Source of the DNA: Brachynemurus nebulosus
Taxonomy: Eukaryota; Arthropoda; Insecta; Neuroptera; Myrmeleontidae
DNA length: 64,000 nt
Reading direction: 5' to 3'
Assembly: GCA_035578155.1 (NCBI GenBank)
Contig: JAPWDM010000015.1
Span: 528,501-592,500 of the forward strand
The notes beneath the pieces are model-generated. The model saw only the letters and a list, made by a program, of their open reading frames with translations, was not told where the DNA came from and made no database searches. Numbering within the stretch: position 1 is the stretch's first letter; every line of letters begins with the position of its first letter. The position numbers and the translations under genes are program-made. Below, in pieces: positions 44,701 through 56,746 of the stretch.

Positions 44701-46640
44701 GAAGTTGAACGATATACAAACGTATATCGTTAACAGAGGGGGCAAAAAAGAACACAGGCTACTTTTGCCACAGAAAAATATCTCAATCCTGTAGGAAACC
44801 TCATTCCTGCCCAGAAAGAACGGAGATAAACAAAGGTTACTTTTTACCCCGAGGAAATATCTCATTCCCGAGGGAAAATGCATTTAACGTAGTTGCTCTA
44901 AGATAGTCAGGTATAAAAGCATATCTCAGCAAAAAAATTTTCTTTTGTCAAAAATTAAATAATGTATTAATATTCTTCAGTTATTATATTTATATATCAC
45001 TTGTTTTTTTGTATGTTGTAGCAATTTAAAATAATTGTTGAAAAAGCGTTGTAAAAACGTTGTTAAATGATGTTTTTAAATTGTATTTAAAAAACGGCGT
45101 GGTCAATAACTTTTATTTCTTGTATTAAATAACATACTAAATTTTAATCAAATTCCTTTGACACGTTTTCATTTTATTCAAAAATAATCGAGTTTTCCCA
45201 TAAGAGCCCATGTCAAAATTACAAATTACAATTTTTTTTCGGTAAGAACTCATATTATTGGTATTGGATTAAATAAACATCTACAGACGTTTTGTTAAAT
45301 TCCTTTGAAAAAATAGTTTTATCGACCAACTACCTTAAAACAAAACATTGAAATAACGACAATTGACTGTTAAGAAAACGAATGATTGATTTTAAACCAT
45401 GCATATTGCTTACAGAGGGGGCGAAAAAAAAAATGTAGCTAATTTTTATTTTGGAAAAAACATCTGATTCCCGTGGGAAAAGAAATAAAAAAAATTCACT
45501 GGCTTCGTTCAAACTTTAGATATTGTTAACAAAAAAATAACGCATTACAAAATATGTCAAGAGTGAAGTAGTTCTTTTCCTGAAACTAATAACAATATTG
45601 AAATCGTTGGCAAAGTAGTTCAGTACAAAAATATTTACATAGAAAAGAAGCTATTTGGTGGCGTTTCAAGGAGCTAAGATTGTAAACTAACATTCAGGAT
45701 GAAAATAATGTCTTTTTTAAGTGTGTTATACACGTACTGTCAATGAACAAACGCTGTAAAGCTGACGCCGGCTCCAGGAAAGTTCACCATTATAGTGTAA
45801 TTCGGCACTACGAAGATGAGTTAAAAATATATTGTAACTGGAATATCAATATTCGCTACTGGGCAGCTTTCGCTAAATCTGAAAATTGCATATATTGATA
45901 GAAATAACTACACGTAGAAGCACTTTATTTGCTTATTTATTTTTTTATAATACCAGATGTAATATAGTAGTTATAGTTACTGTAGTACCAATTAATTGCA
46001 AAGTAGCAAAACGGATAAGAAAATAAGCTGGGAACAAAAATCGATTCTTTTGCTATTTATGGAGGCGTGCGGAGATGATACCCACAGGAAAACTATTGAA
46101 TAGTGAGAAAAGATAAAACACGTAGTTTTAGTATATTTTATTTTATAGACGTGGCAGAACATGAGACGCGTAACAAAAGAGAAAACAACAGACTATTATA
46201 AAGATAATTAAAAAAGGAGGGGAAAAATGAAAATTTATGGAAATTGAATCCGTTAAGACAAAGAATTTTAAAGTTAATGAATGAAACCGCCGTGACTGGG
46301 CATCCACATGTGTCGGAGCTGAATGGAACGGAGGTTATGAGTGAAATGATTTATAAATATTTGTTTATAACTAAAAATTTTATTTGTTATTATTTTTTTC
46401 AGAAAATTGATCAATCACAGGCGGGACATTTTTATGAAATTATACGTCATTACGTCACTACGTAAGTTTTGTCGTATACAAAATAAATGAGAGATATGGT
46501 ATAACTAATGACAGATTTATAAAAACAAACATAAACAATAACAGCACAAGTTATAATATACAGTAATATACATATATAACATATATGAATAAAGGACCAT
46601 ATTTAAAGTAAATAGCAGAAGTTCCTGTAAAAGTTTATTC
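44701..46640. other. AT-rich DNA without supported genes
   Basis: Two diverged copies of a repeat beginning ACAGAGGGGGCAAAAAA lie at about 44736 and 45411, each followed by ATCTCATTCCCGAGGGAAAA-like or CTGATTCCCGTGGGAAAA sequence. Open frames here are under 75 codons and have no domain signal. Confidence 0.5.
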
Positions 46641-46679
46641 AAAAACAACAAAATATTAACCTACTGGGGAATTTGTACT

Positions 46680-47098
46680 TTAGAATTAGTTGTATATATG
46701 AAACAAAAAGAATTTTTCACTTGTCAAACGGGTAGAATCCATTATACAAGATTGAATATGTTGTACAATTTTATACACAGAACAAGTTTCTATGAAAGAA
46801 CTCCGGTATACACTGGTTATAAATTAATATTTTAATTACCAAATGAACTACAAAATATAAATAATTTAGTTAAGTTCAAAAAAATGTTAAAAGAATATTT
46901 AATAAATTGTACACCATATGATATTAATGAATTAATTTGATAATCAGATGGAAAGATATTATTAACAATATCTCGATATAATATATAGTACCCTAGATAT
47001 CTAACTAGATTATTAATACCTAGATTTCTTTTTTATGACACTTTTGTAAACTTTTTGTAAAAAGGCAAATACAAATAAACATTTATTATTATTATTAT
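46680..47098 (+). mobile_element. LINE 3' tail with (TTA)n end
   Basis: FFTCQTGRIHYTRLNMLYNF, then after a stop LPNELQNINNLVKFKKMLKE, is the usual C-terminus of CR1/Jockey-type ORF2. The 3' UTR ends AAATAAACATTTATTATTATTATTAT, a simple-repeat tail. Contains several stops. Confidence 0.65.
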
Positions 47099-47219
47099 AT
47101 GATGAAACGTAGTTCAGTATACTTTTTATAATTATTTGAAAGTTAAAAATGACAGAGTTGATTTGTCGCGACATTTGTGCTATAATCTTATATATAATAA
47201 TTTTAAGTTAAGCGTGGCT

Positions 47220-47806
47220 TAACTAAACAACAATGTTTCGATGCAATGAGTGGTGCATTGGGAGAAACATGTCCATCTTTGAGGACCATAGAAACGTCGT
47301 TTATTCAATTCAATCGTGGCAGTTTTAACTTGGATGATGATTTGAGGCCGGGTAGACCAACAGAAGTCATTACCAATAAAAACATTGAGGTAACACGAAA
47401 ACTACTGGAGACAGATCGACATATAATATTTCGACAGATCGAAGAAACCCTTAGGTTAAATGCATCAACTACCAATCGAATTCTGCACAACCATCTAAAA
47501 GTACGGAAACTTTGTTCACTCTGGGTACCACACATGGTTACTGATGAGCTTAGAAAACAGCATGTGAATTGGTGCCAAAACACTCTCCTTTAATCCAGAC
47601 TTAACGCCATGTGACTTTGCGCTTTTTCCATACGTAAAGAAGCAATTAAGGCGCAAGTTTACCTATGATGGTGAGCTTGTAAGCGCATTTGAGGAGATAT
47701 GTGGTAGTGTTCCAACAGGATTCTGGAGCGACGTATTTAATAAATGGTTGGAGCGTATGAGGAAATGCATTAATGCTAGTGGATATTACTTCGAAAAAAA
47801 AAATTG
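47220..47806 (+). pseudogene. mariner transposase with internal deletion
   Basis: The N-terminal part (SFNLDDDLRPGRPTEV, LRLNASTTNRILHNHLKVRK, SLWVPHMVTDELRKQHV) is a mariner HTH region. It ends at 47591-47593. One frame over, 47593 to TGA about 47806 encodes SPDLTPCDFALFPYVKK, which contains the third catalytic Asp of DD34D mariners, then a normal C-terminus (INASGYYFEKKN). The first two catalytic Asp and about 450 bp are deleted at 47590. Flanking TIRs were not resolved. Confidence 0.75.
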
Positions 47807-47859
47807 AAAAAGTAGAACAAAACTTATGTAGTGACCTACGTACCTAAAAGTTTTTGCTG

Positions 47860-48380
47860 AGCGGGTAGTCAAGCGATAATAGTTTTAGCTGTACAAGCAA
47901 AATTTTTTAAGCTAAAATTTTAGGCGCCGCGTCGGTTGCTTACCGTACATTTAATGATCAAACAATAATGTTTTACTTAATTTTATATAGGGTATAATAT
48001 TATACTTATCTATAAATTTTGTTATTTCGTTATGATTCTCGCTGCTCTACACATTATTTTTCTACTTAACTGTGTTTTGAATTTTGCAGTTTTTATATAC
48101 ATACGTTTGTAATTGCTTTTATAAAACTGTATTTTTTCCCTTAATACTTATTAATAATTATTATATTATTATTTTTATACTTATTCGTTAAATTTTAATT
48201 AGGAGCGTTTATAGTCTTTTAGTTTTTTATTGTTTATTTAGTTACAGTTGTATCACCAACAAATATATCCTTCCTTTGCTATTGACCCAGATCCAAAACA
48301 TTATGTATCATCTCCACTTTTAGGTATAATTTCGCATAGAATAGATAATCTTTTTACAAAACATATCACATGTCTTTCAT
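47860..48380. other. AT-rich DNA, nothing recognised
   Basis: No open frame, repeat or RNA signal could be supported here. Confidence 0.5.
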
Positions 48381-48399
48381 TCAGTTGGAAACCTTAGCC

Positions 48400-48762
48400 A
48401 TTCACTTTACAACACTAAAAAAAAAAACTAATCCACTAAAAAGGAGTGGAGTTTACCGGTTGGATTGTTCTCAGTGTAATGCTAAATATGTAGGACAGAC
48501 GGGACGAAGTATCGACACAAGGTATCAAGAACACATTGGTCCATAAATGCACAGTTCAAATTTTGGTTTACATATCTTAGAAACAGGTCATTTCCCCCAA
48601 ATAGGTCATAAACCAAAAATTCCGCATGTTCGTCAAGAAAGTACAAAACTGATTCTTTTGGAAGCTCTTAAAATCAATAGATTGGACAGTGACCTACAAG
48701 TAGAGGTTTTAAACGATCAAATTAACATAAATAATTCCGCGTTGTTAAAACTAAATTTCTGA
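48400..48762 (+). pseudogene. PLE-type GIY-YIG fragment
   Basis: SGVYRLDCSQCNAKYVGQTG then RSIDTRYQEH (from 48445) is a GIY-YIG core with its N-terminal Cys pair. A TAA at 48544-48546 interrupts the same frame, which continues GLHILETGHF to TGA 48760-48762. A few residues between core and HILETGH appear deleted. The RT part is absent. Confidence 0.75.
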
Positions 48763-48769
48763 ATGAATA

Positions 48770-49730
48770 TAATTTCATCAACTCTTTAGTAATTTAAACA
48801 CCCCTCTTTTATTCATAAACAGATGGGTTCGATCAGTCATAACAATAAGTAAAATAATTCTACCATTTCTGTCCCCAAAAACGGGTTTTTCAATTGTTTT
48901 TCAACTTTATCTATATACATACAGTTGTTCCAAAATAAAAATTTACAGGTTCTTCCCAGTTTACTTTCAATAATATTACACCCCTCCTATGAAAAATACC
49001 AGTTTTTCCAAAATAATCGGTGTAATCGATGACACCACAATTGACTATTAATGCACAATCAGCTAATCATTCCGTGTTTGCGTAACATTTGTACGTTAAT
49101 AGAAAACAATAGCATTCTATAATTGTTAGTGACTAAAAGTAGTGACTAACGTGGATAGCAACATATAAATGTCAATTCTTCTAAATAATTTTTTTACAAT
49201 CACGTGTGAGTATTTGGAACAAATTTGCAGATCCATACCAATGCTTTTTGTTAAATTATTAGTATTATTTCTGATCATTTTTAGCAACAATACCAATAAA
49301 ATTAAATTCATAATTGGCTGGAAATCTCAGATAATGCACTAGTTATCAGCGAATCAATGATACTTGATTAATTTAAGTGCAGCCATGAAGTAACACAGAT
49401 AATCGAATTCTAATATTCACCTTGGAGACGAAGGAAAAACGGTACAGATAGACAGAATGTTTTTGACGAAACATAAGTATTATCATGGTCATCAAGCGAG
49501 CCAAAAGATTATAACTGTGTTGAGCATATTTTACGAAGAAGATAAACAAGGGATACTTTTTCAAGTAAAATATAAAAGAAGACAGCCACATCCCTTGCGG
49601 CACATTAACAAAAATATAAGTATCATATGCACTGATAATGCAAAACAATATCATGACATAAAAAAATTATTTTTAAAAAATACTCATTTGTAAACAAATA
49701 ATTATTTTAAAAAAATAAAAAATAATAAAA
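48770..49730. other. AT-rich DNA, one unsupported ORF
   Basis: The only notable frame is 49457-49693 (78 codons, basic). It lacks recognisable domains or promoter signals. The rest shows nothing. Confidence 0.4.
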
Positions 49731-49733
49731 AAG

Positions 49734-49987
49734 TTAATTAAAAAAATCAAAAAACCCGACTGCGTTAAAAGTAAACTAAAACGGTGGAAACAAGATGAAC
49801 AGGGAAAAAGAAGAATGAATAAAAAGTAAAGCAGTCGGAGGCATCAACTGTTCTGTTTAACTTGATATAACAGGCATGATTCCGACTGCTTTACTTCTTA
49901 TTCATTCTTCTTTTTCTCTATTTCATCTTGTTTCCACCGTTTTAGGTTACTTTTTACGCAGTCGGGTTTTTTGATTTTTTTAATTAA
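49734..49987. repeat. 254 bp hairpin (MITE-like)
   Basis: Arms 49734-49840 and about 49880-49987 are inverted copies. TTAATTAAAAAAATCAAAAA and CCCGACTGCG occur at the outer ends, AAAGCAGTCGGA at the inner end, around a loop of about 40 bases. No coding. Confidence 0.88.
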
Positions 49988-50229
49988 CTTTTTTATTTAG
50001 ATCTTTTTAGCGTTGTTTAATTATTTAGAAGAAAAAATATATAGGTTCGCACAAGAGATTACAGCAGCTGGCAGCCTAAATTACCACGAATTTAATATTA
50101 AACATTTTTTTATACTAGCTCTAATACAATAGCTTTTGTCTACGACTTCGTCCGCGTAGAGTCACTAAAAGTTGATTAAATGATTTCGTTCACTTACTAT
50201 GTCGTCATCGACTCCACACGGATGAATTC

Positions 50230-51028
50230 ATCGACAAAAACTAGTTTCCATATAAATTTTCAACCCTTGTTCTACAGCTTTAGGGTATAAAATTTTAAAA
50301 ATCTGCACTTGGTACTCGTTTATGTTACTAAAATTCCCCTGTGCAGAATTTCACGTTTCTAGACTCAATGGTTTTTTATCTAAATTTTCATCCCTATTTT
50401 ATATCCTCACGGAATAAAATTTTAAAAATGCCTTTGTAGAGCTCACCTACACTACATAGGGAAATCCTGTACAAAATTTTACGTTCCTCAGCCCAAAATT
50501 TTGACCGCCTATTTTACTCCCTTAGGGGATGAATTTCCAAAACCCCTTCGTGGTGGTCACCTACATTATATAAAGAGCCCCCTTGTCGAATTTCATGTTT
50601 CTAGGCTCAACGGTTTTCTATATAAATTTTCATCCCCTATTTTAACTCCTTAGGAAACGAAATTCTAAAAATCCACTCTTGGTGCTTGCTTGCGTTACTA
50701 AAGGAACCTTTGTACAAAATTTTACGTTTCTAAACCCAGTGGTTTCCTATATAAATTTTCATCCCCTATTTTACACCCTTAATGGACAATTTTTAAAAAA
50801 TACAAAAATTCTCCCTCTTAATACTCATCTACATTACTAAGGGACCACGATGGCCCTGTGCAAAATTTTACCTTTCATAAATTTTCATCCCCTACTTTAT
50901 ATCCTTAGGGGATGAATTTCCAAACATCTTTTCTTAGGGCTCCCCTACGTTACATAAAGAACCGCCTGCAAAATTTCACGTTTCTAGACCCAATGGTTTA
51001 CTATATAAATTTTTCATCCCCTATTTAG

Positions 51029-51030
<2 letters not shown>
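50230..51030. repeat. Degenerate satellite, period about 130-150 bp
   Basis: Six or so units share TTTCATCCCCTATTTTA, CCTTAGGGGATGAATTT and AAATTTCACGTTTCTAGAC. The A/T-rich and CCCC-containing units resemble dispersed satellites common in insects. No gene. Confidence 0.8.

Positions 51031-51110
<80 letters not shown>
51031..51110. repeat. (TA)n microsatellite
   Basis: About 78 bases of TA left of a MITE. It resumes at 51506 after the MITE. Confidence 0.95.
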
Positions 51111-51113
<3 letters not shown>

Positions 51114-51500
51114 CAGTGATTCTTTTTATAATACACGTGCGAGAAAGAAAGAAACATATTTCGTAATCTTTTTAAGAAAGATAGAAATATATTTCTTATT
51201 CATTTACACATGTACTATAAATATATAATTTGTATACAGGATGTTTCATGTATTAAATATGAAATGCATTTTTAATACGAAATACATTTATTTTTTATAA
51301 AAGGATAAATTTTTAACTGATTATTAAATATTTTGCACTAAAATGTGTTGCAAACAATTATCATATACATTTGTATTCTATAGATATCGAAATCGCAAGT
51401 CACAGTTATCAATCTGTATATTCTGAATTTGTATTTAAAAAGAGATAGCAATATAATTGCATTTCTATCTGATCAGGGTGTATTATAAAATGAATCTTTG

Positions 51501-51505
<5 letters not shown>
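51111..51505. mobile_element. MITE in a (TA)n array
   Basis: The ends CAGCAGTGATTCTTTTTATA and, inverted, CACACCAAAGATTCATTTTA share GATTC-TTTTATAATACAC over about 25 bp. TA flanks both ends. 395 bp, non-coding, consistent with a Tc1/mariner-type MITE. Confidence 0.65.

Positions 51506-51578
<73 letters not shown>
51506..51578. repeat. (TA)n(TG)n microsatellite
   Basis: TA repeats passing into TG repeats (51558-51578). Confidence 0.95.
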
Positions 51579-52093
51579 ATTTTTTTAATTAAGTAAGGAA
51601 ACATTAAATGCGAGGTGAATTTAAATTGAAAAATAATCGTTCTATTAATAATGATTTTTGTTATCAGAAGTGTCTTTCAGAAATAATTTCATTAATATAT
51701 AAATGTCAAAACTGTTCGGACAATGATCGCGTTCTGGTATAGGGGCTTTTAGTTAATTATTTACTTTTTTTTAGAGAATAAAAAATCTAAATTTCTTGCC
51801 AAACGGAAAATAACTTTTACGTAATTTAATAAACAATTATAAGAAAATAACAGAAAGTAAGAAAACTGACGTCCTAACAAATGATTTGAAAAATAAAAGT
51901 TGGGCGAAAATTGAACACGAATTTAATACTTTTTGCCCGGAAAATAGACGGAAATTTATCAACATTAAAAAAATGTTATAATAATAAAAAAAAAAGTGGG
52001 GAAAATAGTAGCAGAAGAAAAAAAGGAATTAATAATAGTTCAGGTATTATATAATAGCTCAAAATGTGTTACATGATCTCCATATTATATGTT

Positions 52094-52385
52094 TCGGCTG
52101 GGACTCAAACCCGGATCTCTTTGTTGCTAGCCAAGCGCCTTACCAATTAGGCTACCGACCGCTTGTTCGAGTGCCACGATCCAATTTGATAATTTTTCAA
52201 ACACTATGTGAATTTTAATTAACATAATGAATTGGTCATGCATGCCACAGTGGATCGACTGTTCAAGTGTCAGCTAAAATTGGGCATTGGGTGAACATAC
52301 GAATATTGGTGTATGTACAAATGCGAACAAAGGTCCGCCATACATTGGTAATGTGTTGCAGGCGTTCGATAACATTTGAAATTGG
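52094..52385 (-). repeat. tRNA-derived repeat, copy 3, head inverted relative to its tail
   Basis: On the minus strand 52094-52165 reads as a tRNA-like head: A-box TAGCCTAATTGG, B-box GGGTTTGAGTCCC, anticodon arm GCTTGGCTAGCAACAAAG. The family tail (ATCCAATTTGATAATTTTT... to GATAACATTTGAAA) follows on the plus strand at 52170-52385. The head thus points away from the tail, as in copy 1 where an inverted half-head is attached. Confidence 0.7.
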
Positions 52386-52514
52386 AAAGGCAAAAAGTGA
52401 ATATTTTACGAATGGAAACAAGAAAAAGCCAATAATTTGATAAATAGGTTTTCATGATAAAGAAAAACCATCCGTTAAAAAAGTGACGCTTTTCTTTGAC
52501 GAAATTTCTTGTGA

Positions 52515-53371
52515 CGAAATTCTTCTCACCAAGAGTTCCTTCCTCTGATACCTAATCTTACTCTGAACGAAGCAGCATCTTCTGAAGTACTATATGAAAT
52601 TATAGTTGAAAATGAACCTTCAGAAGTTATTTCTCAAGCTCTTGATAGAAGTAGTGATCTAAATGTACTCAATTTAGCTAATATTTTGGACAGTAACGTT
52701 AATGATGGATTAATATTTGATGAAAATGTCATGGAAACTGATAATCAAACCGGTTTGTTAATAAATAAAAAAACAATCTTGCATGCTTAATTTGTATATA
52801 AAAATAAAATAACGCAAAATACTTTTTCTTCAGATATTCTTGATACTACTTCTGCTACTCCAGTGATAGGCAAATATTCAGAGGCTCAAAGTCATTCCTC
52901 ACTCGATGAATCAAATATTAGCAAAGAAAATAACTTTAAATCTGCTAATACAGGTGAATAAAGTAATATTTAAAAATCGTTGTGGATAAATAATAATATT
53001 AAATTTAATACTTGCGATATTTTTCAGTTGAAGCTGATGTTAAAAACCCTTTTGACTACGCTTTTAAGATGCCAACTAATTACCCAAAAAAAAGAGTTAA
53101 AATAGAATCATCAGGCAAGCCCAAACTACCTTCTGCTGGAACATTTAATCAGTGGTTACAATATCACTCGAAGAAAGAATCTGATCGTAAATTGGAAGAA
53201 GAAAAACAACAAAAAAGGAAACAATTGCTAGATCAGAAAAAACTGTTAGCTGAAGAACGTAAAAAACTGCAAGAAAAAATGAAAGAAATACAACAAAAGA
53301 TCAAAGGAGAAACAAAATACAGTAAACTCCCGATTATCCGCGGAATTGGGTGGCGCGACTACCGCGGATAA
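52515..53371 (+). CDS. Three-exon gene, Lys/Glu-rich C-terminus (pogo/Tigger-transposase-like?)
   Basis: Exon A (open from 52515; 5' edge unknown) ends 52752. Intron 52753-52833 (81 bp, GTTTGT...TTCTTCAG), exon B 52834-52953 (exactly 40 codons), intron 52954-53027 (74 bp, GTGAAT...TTTTTCAG), exon C from 53028. Both introns are phase 1 and the joined frame stays open, strong evidence for a real spliced gene. The acidic N-terminal part is unrecognised. Exon C has NPFDYAFKMP, then PSAGTFNQWLQYHSKKESD and a long Lys/Glu coiled coil, reminiscent of C-termini of insect pogo/Tigger (jerky-like) transposases. The last 17 codons come from a MITE inserted in the original TAG. The 5' part may have been lost to the tRNA-derived repeat ending at 52385. 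Confidence 0.65.
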
Positions 53372-53772
53372 CGAAAATCGCGGATAATCCGTAAAAATAC
53401 CGAAAATGGGGGAGAACAAAAGAGAAAAACTATTTTAACATAAAAAACAATCTATTTACTACAGTCTACTATACATTAAGACGTAAAATACAATGTAAAC
53501 ATAAATAGTAATTACAACCTCTTAAAAAAATCGGTCACTTGTTTCTGTTTCTTGCTTTGGAAACATTTTTTCTTAATCCGCAATTGAATTTTGCGTAGCA
53601 TAAGTTTGCGCGCCAGCCTACTGCGCGAGTTCGCACGTTTTGTACTCAAGGCCTGCGCACGTTTTGTACTCAATAAACTTGTCAGTTCAGTCCTTTTTTT
53701 TATAAATACTTATTTTCTCGGTTTCCGTAGCACGCGCGGATAATCCGCTAGTGGATAATCGGGAGTGTACTG
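53320..53772. mobile_element. Tigger-type MITE, TA duplication
   Basis: It starts CAGTAAACTCCCGATTATCC and ends GGATAATCGGGAGTGTACTG, giving TIRs of about 25 bp flanked by TA at 53318-53319 and 53773-53774. 453 bp, non-coding, with an internal GCACGTTTTGTACTCAA duplication near 53635-53690. The CAGTA-ACTCCCGATTATCCGC end is typical of Tigger/pogo elements. Confidence 0.88.
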
Positions 53773-54273
53773 TAGTTAAATTGTGAATTTAATTTTAAGT
53801 AGATCAGGATCATTATTCCTTAACTAATTGTTAATCCAAAGATTTAATACTGTTTTTGTGATAGTTATTGTATAAGAGAATGATTATTTATTGCTTGTTA
53901 ATTTATTAAAAATTTTTTAATTTAACTGTTTTAATACTTAATAATGACATGAAACAACTTTAGATACGATGAATAAATAAATTAATAAGTGAAAAAAATT
54001 TTGGGAATTTTGTAGAGGCCCGGTACATGCGATATTTTTTTTTTTAACCGATAAAAACGAAGCAATAGTGGTGGAAATTTTAAATTATGAAAAGTTAAAG
54101 TGCGGAAGCATATTTTTGTTTTGGAAAACTCAAATTTATTAATATTTTTCACAATTTTTTATAATGACAACTATACGTTATAGCACATATTTAGTTAGTG
54201 TATAATTTATTTATAGGAAACGGTAAAAATAACAAAACATAGCGAAACACACTTACATATAACTAGTAAAATT

Positions 54274-54277
<4 letters not shown>

Positions 54278-54311
<34 letters not shown>
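54278..54311. repeat. Poly(A) run, about 34 bases
   Basis: A homopolymer near the left edge of the fold-back element. The matching position on the right has a shorter T run (59291-59300). Confidence 0.9.
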
Positions 54312-55009
54312 GGAAAAATTTTATTTTAATTATGACATATAGAACATTGATACCATAGAGAACATCCAGAATATAGGTACTCACAGAACACTAGAAGCAA
54401 ACTAAAATTATTAAAATCCAAAAAGTGTAGATTGCTTGGAGTGATTTGTTGGTCTGTCACAGCTTAAGGTGATAAGTCGTGCATCAGCTCCACTAGAGCA
54501 AACAAGCATTGTTAGGTCGTGGCTATTGATTGTTAGGTCGTGGTTACTAACAAAGATAAATACATATAATTTTATGATGTGTAATAAAATTTGATTTTGT
54601 GTTAATAAATAACGGCAAGGGTGTAAGGTAAGGGTGTTTGTAGTTCAACATAGTAATACATATACATTTATACCTGCAATTTATTTCGTATACAAAATTA
54701 AGTACCGTTTTTTCAAAACTGCATAAGTTTAATACAATTTATTTTTAATACAGTCGAAAAATTTTTATACAAAATTTATAAATAAAAAACAGCATAAAAT
54801 TATACGGTTTACACTGTATCAACAGATCGGTTTCATTTATGTAAATTTGGGGCGTCGGTGGGTGGCGCGCGCCATTATATTATACCGTATAATTTTATCC
54901 TGTTTTTTATTTATAAATTTTGTATAAAAGATAAAGGAAAATTATAATTACAACAAAAGGTCATCTGAGTGCCGCGCCTGGGACCCTAATTTGTAGGATG
55001 CCATGCGTC

Positions 55010-55195
55010 ATGCTAGTAACGGCGCTTCGCGCCGTAATTTGTACGACGCTACGCGTCGTTCTCATAACAACGTTCCGCGTCGTAATTTGTACGACGCGTA
55101 GCGTCCGGGCCACGACGGCGCTTCGCACCGTAATTTGTATGACGCCCGCATCATTCTCATAACGGCGCTCCGCGCCGTAATTTGTACGACAACGT
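55010..55195. repeat. Array of GC-rich mini-hairpins, left arm
   Basis: Alternating palindromes ACGGCGCTTCGCGCCGT and ACGACGCTACGCGTCGT (and variants), separated by AATTTGT or TCTCATA spacers, about 5-6 units of roughly 34 bp. GC content is far above the surroundings. The open frame across it is a repeat artefact. Confidence 0.85.
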
Positions 55196-55878
55196 ATCTG
55201 GCACACTCAGACACACTGCTATCCACAATTTTTTACACATACGCTTAGGGCTTGCATGTATATATATCACAACTGGAGTATATTCTCTCCGAATAAGAAA
55301 CATACATAATATGTCGTTCTTTTCAGACGTATTAAAATAAAAAGGTTAAAATTATTTTAAAAAAAATTTTTTGTAAACTTTTATTATAATTTTTTTTTTT
55401 TTTTTTTTTATTAAAATTTAGTAGTTTTACGGTTTTCTCTTATTAAATAATAATAAATAATGCAAATAATTGTGTTAAATTAATTGTTATAGCAAAAATG
55501 TGAGTAACACTTAAAATGTAATATTTAATAATAAAACGCAATTATTTTTAATAAAAATATGTGACCGCGCTTTAACTCTTTAAGTACAATAATTCTCAGC
55601 CACATTTGTTTTTTTTTCCCGGCAAACATCGAAATTACAGCATGTACCGATCCTCTACAATTTACCCAAAATTTTTTTAATCTAAATTTTCTAGTCATTC
55701 TTGTGTTTCATAATTCGGGGCATACCTGATGGAACACCCGTACATGTTGTCTTAAACTGTTTCATAAATACGGCCATAAGTACTTATAATTTTTTTTATC
55801 AAATTTATTAATATTTCCAAGTAAAACTCATTTGATAATAACTATTATCGCTTCAGTAGATATCAGATAAACAATTAA

Positions 55879-56303
55879 CCCTTTGCGCTTATAAGACATG
55901 TACAGCATGACAAGATGGTTTGTCCATTAGCTCTACCATATTTAAAGGTGTTTTGTCTGTTGGATCATAAGACATGTACCACATGACACACTGAATGTTG
56001 AACTGTAATGACTGCTCATACTTCACATTACATGAATATTTTATTTAATAACTGCAAACAAATTCATTTATTAGAAAAATTGTAAATAAAATAATACAAA
56101 ATCACGTTGAATTATCTTTTTAAAATTACAAATTAATAAAAACAGCATTGAGGACGTATTTAGCGCATTTAGTATTCAACTTTGGGGAAACAAGGTTAGA
56201 ACGTCAAAAGAATTCGTCAAAAAAAGAACGTCGGTCGTTGTCATGTGCTACATGTCTTACCAGCCTATTTAGAACTCACTTTTTTTTGCTTGAGTGCAAA
56301 GAG
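55879..56303. mobile_element. piggyBac-type MITE flanked by TTAA
   Basis: TTAA 55875-55878 and TTAA 56304-56307 flank an element starting CCCTTTGCGCTTATAAGAC and ending GAGTGCAAAGAG. Internal inverted words GACATGTACCACATGAC and GTCATGTGCTACATGTC occur. 425 bp. Confidence 0.75.
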
Positions 56304-56746
56304 TTAAGTTGAAAAGATTCAACTATTCAACTCTACTTTTTTATAAATAATTTTAAATATACAAGTCCTAATAACAATGTGTTCCATAATATGGCCCTTT
56401 ACCTTAACTTCTAGTTAATTTTTAAGTTATTTTTTAAGTCATTTTAGATATACAGCGTATGCCCTTATAGGGCTGATTACAAAATTACAGTTAGTACAGT
56501 ATTTTAATAGGGTTTTTTTATTTAAAAGTGGAAAGGATTTGGGTGTTAGGAACTGATCCTAACAATAATAAACAAGTATACAACAAAAAAAATTTAAAAA
56601 AAAAAATAAATAGGTATAAATACGTAAATAAATGAATTCAAACTAACCTGTTTTTTAAAGTTTTCAATTTTAATTCTACCCAATTCTAGTTTACATTTAT
56701 TCACCTTAAACATCTTACATTTCTTAATAGTGGTTTTTAAAACTGA

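Noticed and set aside
54961..55206. 81-codon minus-strand ORF, and its mirror at 58427-58615
   Set aside because: Translations of the GC-rich hairpin arrays; repeated peptides follow the repeat units.
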